64,000 nucleotides of DNA from Cercozoa sp. M6MM. Its lineage: Eukaryota; Endomyxa: Ascetosporea. The DNA lies in NCBI GenBank assembly GCA_040357565.1, contig JBDODJ010000008.1; one strand, 5' to 3'. The translations under genes and the position numbers were made by a program. Shown here piece by piece: positions 21,742 to 33,629 of the stretch (positions within the stretch are counted from its first letter, which is position 1; each line of letters begins with the position of its first letter). The notes under the pieces are model-generated. The model was given only the letters and a program-made list of their open reading frames with translations. It had not been told where the DNA came from and did not search any database.

Positions 21742-23874
21742 CTAGTGAAACTCGGCAGCGGCAAACTCCGCCGCGACAGCGCCCAAGTCATCCAAACACA
21801 GCTGTGTAGCCTCCTGCTCACCTCAGCCGGGTACATTTAACCACCAAAATAGGGAGGATCGGAAAAAAACGTACAAAGAAGCCGGCCTCGAGGTACGGGA
21901 TGTTGTTGTCCTTAGCGATTTGGCGCACCTGACAGAAAGAAACGTACCATAGCAATGACAAACTGTGCACGCGAGTACCATGGGTGCAATTGTTCGAAGG
22001 TTGTGCCTGGGCAGCATCGGGAACAAGTGGTGCTCAATCTGCATTTCAAGACCGCCATGGAACCAGTGCGACCACCACGAAGTTTTGATGTTCCCTACAC
22101 ATCGACAATTTCTCGGACCAATTAAAACTTGATCGACAGGAGGGATAGTACGCGAGGTGCGCAGCTGGAACTCGAAAAAGCCAAGTGCCTCTTCTTCTTC
22201 GGGAGTGTACTGCGGCGTCGCCAGGTGCGAAAGCAGTAGCTGCACATGCAGGATGCCAGCAACGACGTGCGACACCGCGAAAAAAACCTGTGCATGCGTA
22301 CACGTGACATAGCCGTCTCTAAAAACAAGCAGCAAGTTACCGCCAACTCAGAGCTGGAATGCAAGTGACGGAAGTACAGCGACACCCACGACCTACTCGA
22401 TGAAAAGAGTAAAACGCGGCAAGACGCGGGGAACAAGAAACAAAGACAATCAGCAATGGGCTTTATACCAGTACACCGCCATGCCAACGATGTCCATCCA
22501 AGCACCATACTTGATGGCGTCCACCTGAGTGCAATGCATTCAAAAAGACAAAAGGGCTGTCTCATGGTACACATTACCAAGCATACGGCGTAGAAATTCA
22601 CGCGGCCAATCACAACACAGAGCTGCGCACATATCAAATCTCAAGCACGTCGCACACAAACAGCGAGAGCGGTACCGGCAAGAATGTGTACTTCTGGATG
22701 GCCACCAGTGCACGCATCAAGAAATTCACTTGGGGCGCTCCTTTCTGTGTACGTGTGCACATGTAAACCTTAAACTACCATGACAAGGAAGGAAAAGGTA
22801 CAATCTGCAGCTCCTTCATCGATTGCAGGAACACTGGCTGTGAACAAACACAATACACACGACTTCGCAACAACTGTGTGAAGCAATACCAAGTAGATAA
22901 ACTGCGGGTCCTTCAGTGGTCGGTGCGTGTATGCGTGGTGTTCATTATGTTCCCGAAGCCATTTATTGTACTGCAACGAGTAAACGGAAAGTGACAGCCA
23001 AAAATGACGCGTGGGACAGTAGTACCGAAATGCCAAAGATGACACTGGCCTGGAACCAACCAATCACTCGGTTCCAGAAAGTCGGACCTCGCTTGCTGCG
23101 AGGACAATGATTGACGACGCCAAGATGGCACGCATCGTGCGCAATGAAGGCACCTTGATGCCAACCGAGACCAAGAAGAGCACCGCCAAGAAACACTCGC
23201 ACCTAAGAGACACACGCATCGTGTCATGTGAAGGGCAATAAAGAGAAACACGGTACGAAATAGTTATCGTGCGTGACACACAAATAGGCAATCGCCAAAA
23301 TCGACAGGTACGCCAGTGCTTTCATGATGAAGTACGAGGGTTCAGCTCGAAACATGCCTGCCTCCCACAACTTCTGGCGCAGCGCTCGGTACTGTTGCGT
23401 CGATGGTGGCACCTGAAGAAAAAAACGAAATCGTTCGAAACACAACACAGACTCGTCAAGCAAAGTACCTCAGCCGGATCAACAAGCTTTCCGACGTGCA
23501 GCGACTTCAACCAACACTTTGCAATGGAACTGCGAAGCACAAACAACCAAGGCATCGTTTCAACAGTCAGTCGGGACAGCGCATTGTACGGAGTGTGAAA
23601 AAGCTCAAATTGGTCCGTGCATTCGGTGCCAAAGTACTCCACAATCACCTACAAACACATTTGGAACTGCAATCCTTGACGCCAACAACCTTCCAAAATA
23701 AGCTACCTGTCCGCCAGGATGCCTCGCAGCAAACTCGGTGACATCGTACACCTCCCCGTGGATTGACAGCCTGTGCAAACGGTCAGAATAAACAGCCTGC
23801 GCAGTAAACCCATCGTACCAAGCATCACTCGCGGAGTTATGACGCCGAAGCTCCTCCAAAGTGACCGTTTTCAT
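21742..23874 (-). CDS. Cytochrome b5-fusion front-end fatty acid (or sphingolipid) desaturase
   Basis: An ER membrane di-iron enzyme that inserts double bases of unsaturation into acyl chains using its own cytochrome b5 domain. The start at 23874 (MKTVTLEELRRHN) leads into the haem motif ARHPGGQ. The membrane part carries the three histidine boxes in order: HDACH, HNEHH and the front-end signature QIEHH (in GGLEMQIEHHLFPMLPRHNL). Hydrophobic stretches lie between the boxes, as expected. A GTAC-donor intron in the last exons restores a normal C-terminus (EATQLCLDDLGAVAAEFAAA) ending at 21742. Regioselectivity (delta-4, -5, -6 or -8) cannot be set by eye. The start codon overlaps the stop of the upstream gene on the same strand by four bases. 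Confidence 0.93.
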
Positions 23875-24483
23875 ACAGGCGGACGTCGGTCACGTTGTTG
23901 ATGCTCGGGTAAAAAATCAGCAATCCACTGGACAAAGATCACGGCCAGAGACAGCCTGCAATGTGCGTTCCACAGCACACAGCCACCTGTACACACGTTG
24001 TTCAGTGCGCGGATGACTGGCGACAGGCCCAGTTTTCTATTAAGGTTGCGCTGTACTAGTTTTCTGGGTATGCTGTAGTGAATGATACACAATAGAACGT
24101 GCGTGAATGGCAAGTGAGTATTTAAGCAACGCCGGTGCGTTGTATAGTCAGTCGAATCCTCGCCTCGCGCGTCATTTCCTGTACCCAATTTTATGGTGGC
24201 GTTCTTTCGGTTCATTTCGTTTTGGTCGGGACACAGTTGGCGCGCACGCAGTGTGGCGCTCCAGCAGGGAAAAGCACAAGAAGTGCAAAACCTTCGACTC
24301 ATTAGCTGCGACAGATGCGCACACCCGGTATTTGGTGACGACAGCGCCAAGATCCGGCTCCAAACAATCAAGAGTCGGAGGAGGTAACTCGTCTGACAGC
24401 TCTGCTTTTGCCGGTTTTGGAATGAACTCTGCTGTGGTTTAGACGAAGACATTTGCACTTGCGGAGTGCTGTGTCTCACACAT
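23871..24483 (-). CDS. Small protein with C-terminal hydrophobic segment, overlapping the desaturase start
   Basis: Not recognised. The start at 24483 reads MCETQHSA. After a very short putative intron (27 bases, uncertain) the frame continues EFIPKPAKAELSDELPPPTL, TKYRVCASVAANESKVLHFL, CFSLLERHTACAPTVSRPKR, then after a GTAC intron IPRKLVQRNLNRKLGLSPVI, RALNN and, after another intron, LSLAVIFVQWIADFLPEHQQ, ending DRRPPV. One hydrophobic stretch near the end could be a tail anchor or partial span. Its stop TGA and the desaturase ATG share the bases ATGA. If the first intron is wrong, the gene would start within a longer open frame. Two later joins in good phase support it as coding. Confidence 0.5.
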
Positions 24484-24701
24484 GTCGAAACTGTGGCTAC
24501 ACCACCCAAATGTGCTCTGTCTTTTATAGCAACACTGTGGAGACGTTGAACGTTGGTTTTGTATTATAGTGGCGGTGTGGACACTGAGTTCCGAGACAGA
24601 AGGCGAGCACGTGCGGCCGAAAGTGTATAATTACGTTTGCACCCCAAAAGCAGACTTCTGTGATTAGTACCCTCATCAAATTGTTGCAGCAAAAAGATCG
24701 C

Positions 24702-25011
24702 ATGCAGACTGCCCAAAAGCGACGCGAAACCTCACAGCGTGGAAAGAATATGAACGCTGCACACAAGTAAAGAACTCTCTTGCTGTAGCTTTATTAATGT
24801 CGCATGTTTTCTGCGGTTCAGAGCCTTGAAATCTCTCAAAGGCAAGAAAAAATTCAACTTGGGCGGCGCCAAAAAGCTCGGAGGTTTGGCTGGTAACAAA
24901 AGAGGTTCAACCGCCAAGAACAAGAAAACGCACAACAAGAACAAGGGCGGAGGCAACGCAAGCAAGAAAGGTGGCAGCCTGGGCGCGCTGTTCGACATCC
25001 TTAACGCATGA
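24702..25011 (+). CDS. Small Lys/Gly-rich basic protein
   Basis: Two exons (24702-24766 and 24822-25011) join in frame. The first reads MQTAQKRRETSQRGKNMNAA. The second is rich in Lys, Gly and Asn (KKKFNLGGAKKLGGLAGNKR, then KKTHNKNKGGG) and ends LGALFDILNA. The frame is open further upstream (APQKQTSVISTLIKLLQQKD), so the true start may lie in an earlier exon. The strong positive charge suggests nucleic-acid or ribosome association, but no family was recognised. It is convergent with the multi-spanning protein gene and ends 164 bases from it. Confidence 0.5.
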
Positions 25012-25175
25012 TCGGTCAGCCGCATGTCGTTAGTTATGATCGCTTTCGATTGGCGGGTTAAATACTATCGTACGTTGCACGGTGTGCCGTGATGACTGTC
25101 GGGCTCGCGCAATCGCCTTACGTCCCGCTTGACAGACGAGCGTGTGCAGTCGGGGGGGGGGGGGGGGTAGACGGA

Positions 25176-26784
25176 CTATGGGACGGAGTGGCCGAGAGCG
25201 TCAGAGTCATGTTCGTGCTCACTGGCAGTGTCATCACTGGGATCCACGAGGAGATCAAGATCGAGGGCAGCGTCGTCGTCAAGAGGGACCTCTTGGTACT
25301 GCGCTCGCTCAGTGTGTTGCTGCGTGTCGCCGCTCCTCCTCCATTCTACGAGGATACACAGTGGAAAGAAGTAACAAGGTGTGCTAAGAGAGCAGCACCA
25401 TCAACGAGCAGACAACACAGTAGCACAGCAACGGCCAGTCCGCATCGCCAGACGGCGCTACGCCGCATCGCAGCGTCCTCGTACACGTAGGCACTCTAAT
25501 ACAAAAAGGCATCCACTGTTTTTCACCACTGTAAAAGTAAGCATGAAAGAGGGAAGGATTACATGCAAAACGAGGTCAAAGTCGACGAGAACGGCATCAT
25601 GCCGCGACAGCGAGCGATGCAGTGTGGTGAACACCACGCCCTGGGGAAGATGAGTGATAGAGAGGGAGTAAAGTGTGGTAGCTGGGTTAGCACTACCACA
25701 GCGAGTAGCAGGGGCGACATGCAGCTCAGAAACCAAGCACTTGAGACCATGCGATCATCCTCACTGGCCGAACAGTGCGAGAGCGCACGTGACAGGCCGA
25801 CCAGCGACACTGCCAACAGAAGCAAGAAACCGCCCGACAAGACGCCTACCGTATTGCACCAATTGATTAAAACAAAAAACAAGTCGGAGAGCAGTCAGTC
25901 CATTTGTACCACGGTTCCACATGACAAAGCTGACACCAAACGCGCAGGCTAGCGTGCTTAATGCTCGTTTTGACTTTTCCTGCGGGTGGTAAACATACAG
26001 TATCACGGGGAGGGGCATGGTGCCTACCGTGATGCCGAGCATTGCGAGCACCTTGTGCAACAGCGCGACCACGCATAACAGCGCGCATGGCCACACCAGC
26101 ATGAAGTAGAGCACCTGCGCAGATACCAATAGCTTACCCACATTTGCTCTCCCCCACTTGCCCTTCCTTTACCCCTCCCCCATGTACCTCGTGCAGTAAT
26201 GTATCGGCAGGTGAGTGCATCGGCGTCGCGAACACCTGTCGCTGCTGCTGTATGGGCAGTACAGCCGCCGTGCACACCAGCAGAATTGTTCCCTGGACCA
26301 CCAGGAGCGCCGACAGCAACGGCGTCAGACCAACGCACAGACCGACCTGTACACAGCCTCTTTTACCGCTCCGATATCCAGTACCTAAGCGATGATACAG
26401 ATGAGTAATACCCAGAAAGCGGCACATGTATGTCGGAAGCTCCGCACGTGCCAGACCACCGATAGCGCGAGACAAGAGGCACTTGCGCCCTTAATTATTC
26501 CAAATACGTCCATATCGACAACAAGGGCCCGGACAACAACACCATACCAACAGCAGCAGCAGCAATGAGAACAGTCCATTCAGTCGCGATTCGTGGCCCT
26601 TGTCTACAGAAAAGAAGAACGCTCACAATGCCATAAGATTAACAAAATAACGGAACCGTGCGTCCGTACCATTGAAAACATGGCGAAACAGACTCACTCG
26701 ATACTGGGGGCCGAGGTACAGAACACCACATGCACATAAAATAGAGGCCAGTATGACTCGCTTCGCTCTGGCGAGTTCTAGCAT
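25176..26784 (-). CDS. Multi-spanning membrane protein with acidic tail
   Basis: Not recognised. The exons read in consistent phase from MLELARAKRVILASILCACG (26784) to an acidic C-terminus (DDDAALDLDLLVDPSDDTAS) ending LGHSVP at 25176. About eight hydrophobic stretches are visible, including LNGLFSLLLLLL, CVGLTPLLSALLVVQG, VLYFMLVWPCALLCVVALL, VLSGGFLLLLAVSLVGL, FLSCMSPLLLAV and CGLAVAVLLCCLLVDGAALL. The first may be a signal anchor. A C run in sense (plus-strand G run at 25151-25167) lies just 3' of the stop. The topology resembles a transporter or GPCR-like protein, but no signature motif was seen, so no function is assigned. Confidence 0.65.
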
Positions 26785-27201
26785 GGCCCCCAGGTGTGTA
26801 TGTGCGCTTGATCGGCTTAAGCGCTACACAAGACACGCAAACTCTCAGCACATATTTTGCCCCAAAAAGTTTCATGTACCCTTAATTTTGAGCCACTGCT
26901 GTACATCAAGCCTTAGCGATCGCAGCATACAGTGCAGCGGTGTCCTGAGATTAGTTATGCAGGTGGTGCGTGCCGTACGATTCGTGCGGTGTGCGCGCGC
27001 TTTGTTCGAGGGTGTCGGCGTAGCCACTACACCGCAGCAGCTGGTACTTTACACTTCCTCGTCTCGAGCATTGTGGTTTATTGTGTTTTTTTTTTTTGCT
27101 TCCAGGTGTCACTGAAAGTGCGAAAACATGCCTCTGCCGTACTAATGCCCACATTGCTCGGATAGTTTTGTTTTTATGTCAATATATAGACCAGGAGGCG
27201 A
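26785..27201. other. Divergent interval upstream of two genes
   Basis: Lies between the start of the membrane protein (-) and the start of the large unknown gene (+). No exon is supported. A T run is at about 27090-27100. Confidence 0.5.
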
Positions 27202-30200
27202 ATGCACGATGGCGATTTTGAGGGCGCACTGCACGCCTTTCAGGAGTCCGGTATGCAAGTGACAAGTGTGCTGGTGTTTAATTCAGAGAGGAAAACAATG
27301 TCCAGGAACATTGGAGGACGCCACGCTGCTGCTGAGTTCGCTGGGTGAGCGACACATAGGTATCTTCCTTTCAGCGACACCACCAGAAGATGTCACTTTA
27401 GCTTTGTAGAGCACCGGAACCACCACTTCCGTCAGTTGTGGGAACGTCTGGTGACACAACTTCAGACTCTCAGTGAGGAACGCACCCTTAACGAAGAGAC
27501 AAGCCTAAACGAAGACGGAAGCCTTAACGAAGACAAAAGTACCTTGAAGGAAAACGCAAAACTGCTGGCGCAAGTGAAGCTGTGGCTGCAAGTCGCCGAT
27601 GCTGTACTCTTCGCACTCCTCTTTGACCCTAATAACATTGTTCCCTTAACCCTTACCTTCTCCCTTATCCCCATATACCTCAGGAGAAACTCGGTGCATG
27701 GGCGACCAAGTCGCTCTTTCAGTTTATCGGATCACTGTAGACACTCTGTGTTTCCACTCTGTCCACGTGTACCGTACATTTGTGTGTACCCGGTATAGAT
27801 GGACGAGTGAACAGCTACACGCACAGGTCCCATTGTCGGTACTGTGCGACCTGGCTTGCGTCACTGTGCGTCGCTCTGGTAGCGAGCCTGACTGACTGTG
27901 ACCATTGTGGTCACCCTCCGTTACTCTGATCGCTTGCCCACAGGAATCCAAGGCCTGACTGAGGCACTGGCGCACGTGCGCGATCCGAGCAACCGTCGGC
28001 ACGTGCCGTCTGTGCTGTCGCAACAGGAGTACCTGCGACGACAGGAGGCGGCGGCCTCGCTGTGCGCGTACCTGCTGGTAGGCTGCACGGCACTGCACCG
28101 GCGTGCCGGTGGCGCCATCGCCGCTATGCCCGAGTACACCCCTTTTGCCCTACCTTTACCCTCCCCTTCCCCTACCTTTACCCTCCCCTTTCCCTACCTT
28201 TACCCTCCCCTTCCCCTACCTTTACCCTCCCCTTCCCCTCCTTTACCCCCTCGACAGATGGATCAGCGTGCGCGCGCTGCTGCGCCAGGTCTACCTGACC
28301 TACGTGGATCCCAGCAGCAGCGACGCCGCTCACGGTGCTGAAGCCGGTGATGATGACGGTGTGACCAATGACGGTTTCACCAATGTGACCAATGACGATA
28401 TCAACGGCGGTATCAATGACGGTATCGGTGAAGGTACCGGTGACGGTGTCGTTGTGGTCAACTGGCCCGTTATGCGGCGGGGCGCCATGAATGACTTTGT
28501 AGGTTCTACCCCTACCCATTTACCCCCCCCCCCCTTAACCCCTCATTTATCCTCCATACTTTTCTATCTCCTAGATTGATCGGGTGCTGCGAGAGATCGC
28601 GACGCGTCCGGTGCGCAATCTTGCTCAACGGTACTGTCTGAACAGTGTGTCCATGTCATGTTCCTCGTCCATGTGGACACATGTGTCCATGTGTATGTGT
28701 GCAGCCTCGCGGACATGCCGATCAAGCAAGAGGATTTGGACCGACTCATGCAAGTGCTGTCGACCGAGCCGGAGCAAGCTTTGTCGCTCGAGGACCTGAC
28801 TCGAGAAGGTCGGGACACGCGACCCTTGGACGCCAAGGTGTGCGCCTGGCGCGCCGTGCTGCTGCAGTCGGACTTGCACCTCGGCTCGGTGCGCTACCTG
28901 CATGCGGTACTTCCCTCCCATCCCGTCCATGTTACTTTTTACTCCCTTGTTGCCTTACTCGCTTTACCCCCCCCCCCCCCGACAGATACCACCGATGCAC
29001 GACATCGTTATCGGCCAGTTGCGCAGTGAGGCTGGGTAGCTATTTACCCCCCCCCCCCCCGGTTACCCTGCTTATGCTGTGTTTACTCCAGTGCGGCGAC
29101 GCAAGAGCGAACGGAACTGATGCGCTCGCTGAACAACTTGGGCGACGCCGATGGACCCGATGTGCGGCGAGACCTCATGCTGCGTGTACTCTTGCTTTCC
29201 CCTTTTACCCCTACCCCCTTCACCTCTACCCTTCTTACCCCTCCCTCTGCAGCTGGAGGAACTGCAGCAAACACATCCGAACGAGTCGTTGCAGTGGCGA
29301 CGCGACGCTGTCCTCAGCGACCCGTGTTTTGTGTATCTCTTGTTTTTGCCTCATCTTCCACTGTATACCCAGCTTTACCCCCCCCCCCCGTAGTGACAAC
29401 GGCAAAGTTATTGTTTCTATCGCAAGTGCCGACAATGTGGTAGTTTACCCTCCCCCTCCTAGATTCCATATCCTCTCCATTAACATCAATGACTGTGCAG
29501 AGACTAAACCGGTCGTACCAGAAGTACATGGACCCCAAAGAGCGACGACGTGCGATCGATCCCGTACGCTTTAAAAACTGTTGGCTACAATGTAGTGGCT
29601 ACGATGTGGGGGCGAACGGACCGTTCATGTGTGCAGGACGTGGTGCTGTCCACGGGGACGCCGAGCGTGCGCACGGTCAAGACGCTGCTGCAGCTGAACA
29701 TGGCGTCGATGCCTTCGCACTTCTGGCGACACGCCTTGCAGCACAGCTGCGACGTGCATGTCGACTGCGATGTAGGCACTGTCTTGAGTCCTTCCCCTTT
29801 TACCCCCTGTCACGCACTTTACCTCCACCTGCAGATGCGCGCTCTGATGCGAGTACGAGGGGTGTGGGACCAAGCTGCTGTTGAATGCACCGAGAGCGGT
29901 CTGCTGCACCCGCTGGCACTGTCGGTAGTCTCGCGTTTGACACCCCTTTGTCACTCCTTTAACATCTCGTTGCCGCCCCTTTAACAACCCCTTTAGCACC
30001 CTTTAACACCCCTTTACCCCCTCCCGGTAGGGCAAGTCACTGCCGCCGACCTTGCTGTGCGTGGCGCTGCACGACGCTCGTCTGTGGCAGCAACTGCTTC
30101 ACACGCTGTCGCAGATGTGCATTGACACCCACGGTACCCTCAGTTTAACCCACAGCTTCCTTACTGCCACTTTAACTCCCACTTGACTACACTTTTACCC

Positions 30201-31113
30201 CCTTAACAAACAAAGCTGTTTCCTCATTTGATACTTCGTTGATCCTTGGGCACAGACCGAGACCACAAGTGGCGCAGTGCGCAGACGCGTCGCTTGCTGA
30301 CTGAGGCATGCGCGCTGCGCTCGCGAGTTCTGCCGCCGCTGCTCGAGCAGATCGGTGCTTTGGCTGGCCACATGCAGAGCGACCTGGGCGCCTCGCTGCT
30401 GGAGCGGCCGAACTGGACGCAGGACGACACGCGCACACTGGCTGCGCTACTGGACCGCACACGGTGCTGGAACCTCGCCCTGCCGCTGCTGGAGATCGCC
30501 TCAACTCTCTTCGACATGAGGTAGTCAACCCTGTCAACCCTCCCTCCTCGCGTATACTTGTGATCCCATTATTGGTACAGGTTGTGCCGAGTCACCAATC
30601 CCTCTCGTTTCGCCGACTCCGCTGTGCCCGTTGACTCTGCTTGGTAGGATCAATGTGTTCCTCGCTGCCAGTTTGTGGATTTAAAGGAGTGTTACAGTTG
30701 GCTGCGCACGCTGCTGGAGATGGTGGAAATGTCGCATCAGTCGGCTAATGCGTACTGTGTCTTAGCTCAGCGCTTATCATTTTTTCATGCTGTTTAACAG
30801 CTGTCTTCGTGAAGCGTCTCACATTCCACGAGAGTTACTTTCACGGTACCTCCCTTCCTCATCTTTCCTGGGACTGTTCAATAACAGCGCAACCTTCTTG
30901 TGTTTAGAAAAAACGAGATGACACAGCACATGAAATCAGCTCTGCGTTCGCTTGCCGACTGGCAGGTACACTAATTTCGTCTTTTGGGTTTACTGGTCTT
31001 TCTTCGTCATGTCTCCCGACTCTGATGTCCAGAGGAGGTACCCAGGACAGGCGCCAACGATATCGACGCTGACGCTGATCAACGAGAATGCCGAGTTACT
31101 AGCGAAGCGATAA
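27202..31113 (+). CDS. Large unknown helical protein with two internal repeat tracts
   Basis: Not recognised. The start MHDGDFEGALHAFQESG at 27202 is followed by many exons: ATLLLSSLGEHRNHHFRQLW, a Glu/Asn repeat (LNEETSLNEDGSLNED), HVRDPSNRRHVPSVLSQQEY, WISVRALLRQVYLTYVDPSS, an Asp/Gly/Asn repeat (GVTNDGFTNVTNDDINGG), VRNLAQR, DLDRLMQVLSTEPEQALSLE, CAWRAVLLQSDLHLGSVRYL, MRSLNNLGDADGPDVRRDLM, MASMPSHFWRHALQHSCDVH, LLEQIGALAGHMQSDLGASL and a last exon ending LINENAELLAKR at 31113. It is predominantly helical, without signal peptide or membrane span. Introns carry striking C runs and TTTACCC-type motifs. A scaffold role is possible. It might be more than one gene, but no internal start/stop pair forces a split. 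Confidence 0.55.
28150..28245 (+). repeat. Intronic minisatellite, about 22-base units
   Basis: About four copies of a unit with core TACCTTTACCCTCCCCTTCC lie inside an intron of the large unknown gene, immediately before the acceptor CGACAG. Confidence 0.85.
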
Positions 31114-31205
31114 GCTTCCGTAGATTTGCTTGTTATGCCACAACAGGGTTTGAACAAACAAAACTTAGTACCGAATGCGTGACCTGCCGTGCAACCAAGC
31201 GAAAC

Positions 31206-32421
31206 ATGAATGTTAAATTGTATTTTTTTCTGGACGAAATTTTAAAACAAACTCTCGAGCCTCAACGGCGAATTCAGTGTGCGTCTGCGGCGTCTGCTGC
31301 TCCAAAAAGTCTATCAATAGCTCTACAGCGCCCGGAATGTAGGTTGCGATCAGCAATCGCGATAGGAAAATCATGACCATGTGCTTTTTCGTAGGTTCTT
31401 GACGAATCTGTCGGCGGACACGCAGCGTCCGTCGCTGTTCGAGCTAGTATCGCAGTTGTTTCGTGTTTTAGTTTGATTATGCCCCGTGTCTGTGTGTGAA
31501 TCAAAGGTGGCGCAAGAGCAGCTGATGGCGGCGCTGCATCCGGCCTTTGTCTACATCGTGTCGGTATGTGAATGCGCTGTGTTCTGAGTGGTTTGAGTGA
31601 TCTGACACGTGACCCCTGAGAACAGAAACTGGCACGTGGCAACCCACGTCTCAGCATGCTGCGCGATCGCGCTGACGCGGCGTTTTTCTTGGTGCTGCTG
31701 TTGTTGGAACGTGCGCACCTGCACACATATGGTACCTCCCGAGAACACTCGATATTACCCGTTGCTACTTCTTTGCCTTGTGGTTTTGCTTTTCCGTACC
31801 CTCTCTCTTTCTCTCTCTCTCAGATGGCAGTTTCGGAGAGAACTTTTACGGTTTGAAACGAGTCGTTACGACTGGTCGAAATCGCAGATTACGGAGACGG
31901 TTTGTACTTGTTTCAGGCGCTTCTGTTAGCATGCCCAAATGGATTTTGTTGTCCATAGGGATAGACGACTGGCACTGATGGACTTGATATTGCTACCATA
32001 CCTGCGCACGAAGTTGGAGAAGTGGTACCAGAGCCTGCGCGATACGGTTGATGTCGAGGCGAGCAGTGTCTCCGAGGTATACCGTTGCACCGTACTCCCA
32101 CTGCCGGCTGTTGATGCCCAGTGTTGTATACCAATATATAGTGTATATATATATACCTATACTGATACCGCTGAGTACAACTGACTGGACAGGAACTGGC
32201 GCGAGTGGACGCCGAGCTGGCGCATCTGGTGTCGCTGGCCACGCAGCACGACGAGGAGACTGTTCGGGTGGCTTTTGCTCGCTGTGCCGTATCCTGTTTG
32301 CTTTGTTCGACCCTCCTGACTTCCTCCAGCAGACACTGAAAGTGCGACAACGCACGTTGAAACTGCAGCGATTGATTAACAAATGTCTGCGACTGTATGT
32401 GAAGGTATCCGACTAGGTTTA

Positions 32422-32485
<64 letters not shown>

Positions 32486-33629
32486 CACACGCACACACAC
32501 ACACGCACACACACACACACACACCACTCTAACTGTCCTTTGTTGTAATCACAGGTGTACCCGGTGTTGCACCTGTCATGGCACCTCACCAAGTTCCTCT
32601 TCTACGTCGCTTACTTGTTCGATCGCAGCGAGACATTCTCACTCACGCTTATGGTAGTTGTCTTGCCCTCCCTCTGTATCCTTGTTAAAATGCTCTTTAC
32701 ACCCCCCGCTCTTGTGCAGTTGATTGGGCAGAAGCAACAGCGACTCTCTGTGGCTGATCAAGTACGCGCCATGTTTCTCCTGTTACCGCCCTTGCCATTC
32801 CATTGATACCTTACTCCCCCCCTCCACATCTTGGCAGCAAGAGAACCAAAGACGTCAGTTCGCGCGTCGCTCGCGATCGCTCGTGGCCGGTTTTAGACGC
32901 AGCGGTACTCTCTGTTACCTCGTTGTTATTCCTTTACCCCCTTACTTCAATCCTGTGTAGGTGTGCTAGGTCGCTCACGCGAGGTCTTCTCGCGCATCAA
33001 TGTTCTACTTGCCTCGTACGCCAAACGAATCATCTTGGTAGTCTGGTGCTTTGATTGAAAATGTTGGGTATGTATTAAACATTTGGGTTCCTGCAGGCCT
33101 TTGTGTACGGCTTCAAGTTCCTAGAGTGGTTCTACTCGAGTGAGAATGTAAGTGACCTTCCTGACAGATACAGATATTGTCCCCACGAGTCATGCGTGTG
33201 TCCACAGGAACTGCGGCCCAACAAGAAACTGCCGGTGCCACCGCCGCCTGGCAGGTACCCCTCCCCTGTTTCGGCCGTCAGAGTGAGTAAATGTACCTCC
33301 TGTACACACAGAGCGCATGCTGCCAAGGAAGGCGTTCCTCTCCCAACTGACCGATCACTGGTACTTGTGTATCTATGTGAGAGAACTAAGGCGGGTCAAA
33401 ATGATCGTATCACGCAGTGCCCACTGTGCCGACGTCGCCGAACGGCCGCTGCGGCGATCGAGTCCGGCGTCGTCTACTGCTATTCCTGCATCGTACCCTG
33501 TCCCCCTATCTTCCTGCCCCTACCTTTGTATCTTTACGCTTGTACGCACAGGCCCCTGTGCTCAAACGAACGGGACACTGTCCAGTGACGCTGCTACCCT
33601 GCACCCACGTGGTGCGACTCTTTGACTAA
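31206..33629 (+). CDS. PEX12: Peroxin-12 (PEX12), peroxisomal RING E3 subunit
   Basis: An integral peroxisomal membrane protein that, with PEX2 and PEX10, ubiquitinates PEX5 for receptor recycling. Family blocks appear in order: NLSADTQRPSLFELVSQ, LMAALHPAFVYIVSKLA, SFGENFYGLKRVV (the family hallmark), LLPYLRTKLEKWY, VYPVLHLSWHLTKFLFYVAY, FKFLEWFYSSEN, then LPVPPPPG and the degenerate zinc RING CPLCRRRRT, CYSC, GHCPVTLLPC, ending VVRLFD. As in other PEX12 proteins, the RING lacks some ligands. The first exon is uncertain: an ATG at 31206 giving MNVKLYFFLDE joins in phase through a GTGTGC donor to the exon at 31395. A CA microsatellite sits in one intron. Everything from 31395 on is firm. Confidence 0.92.
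32427..32523. repeat. (CA)n microsatellite in a PEX12 intron
   Basis: A CA run with a few CG interruptions lies between two coding exons of PEX12. Unlike most others in the window, it reads CA on the sense strand. Confidence 0.9.
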
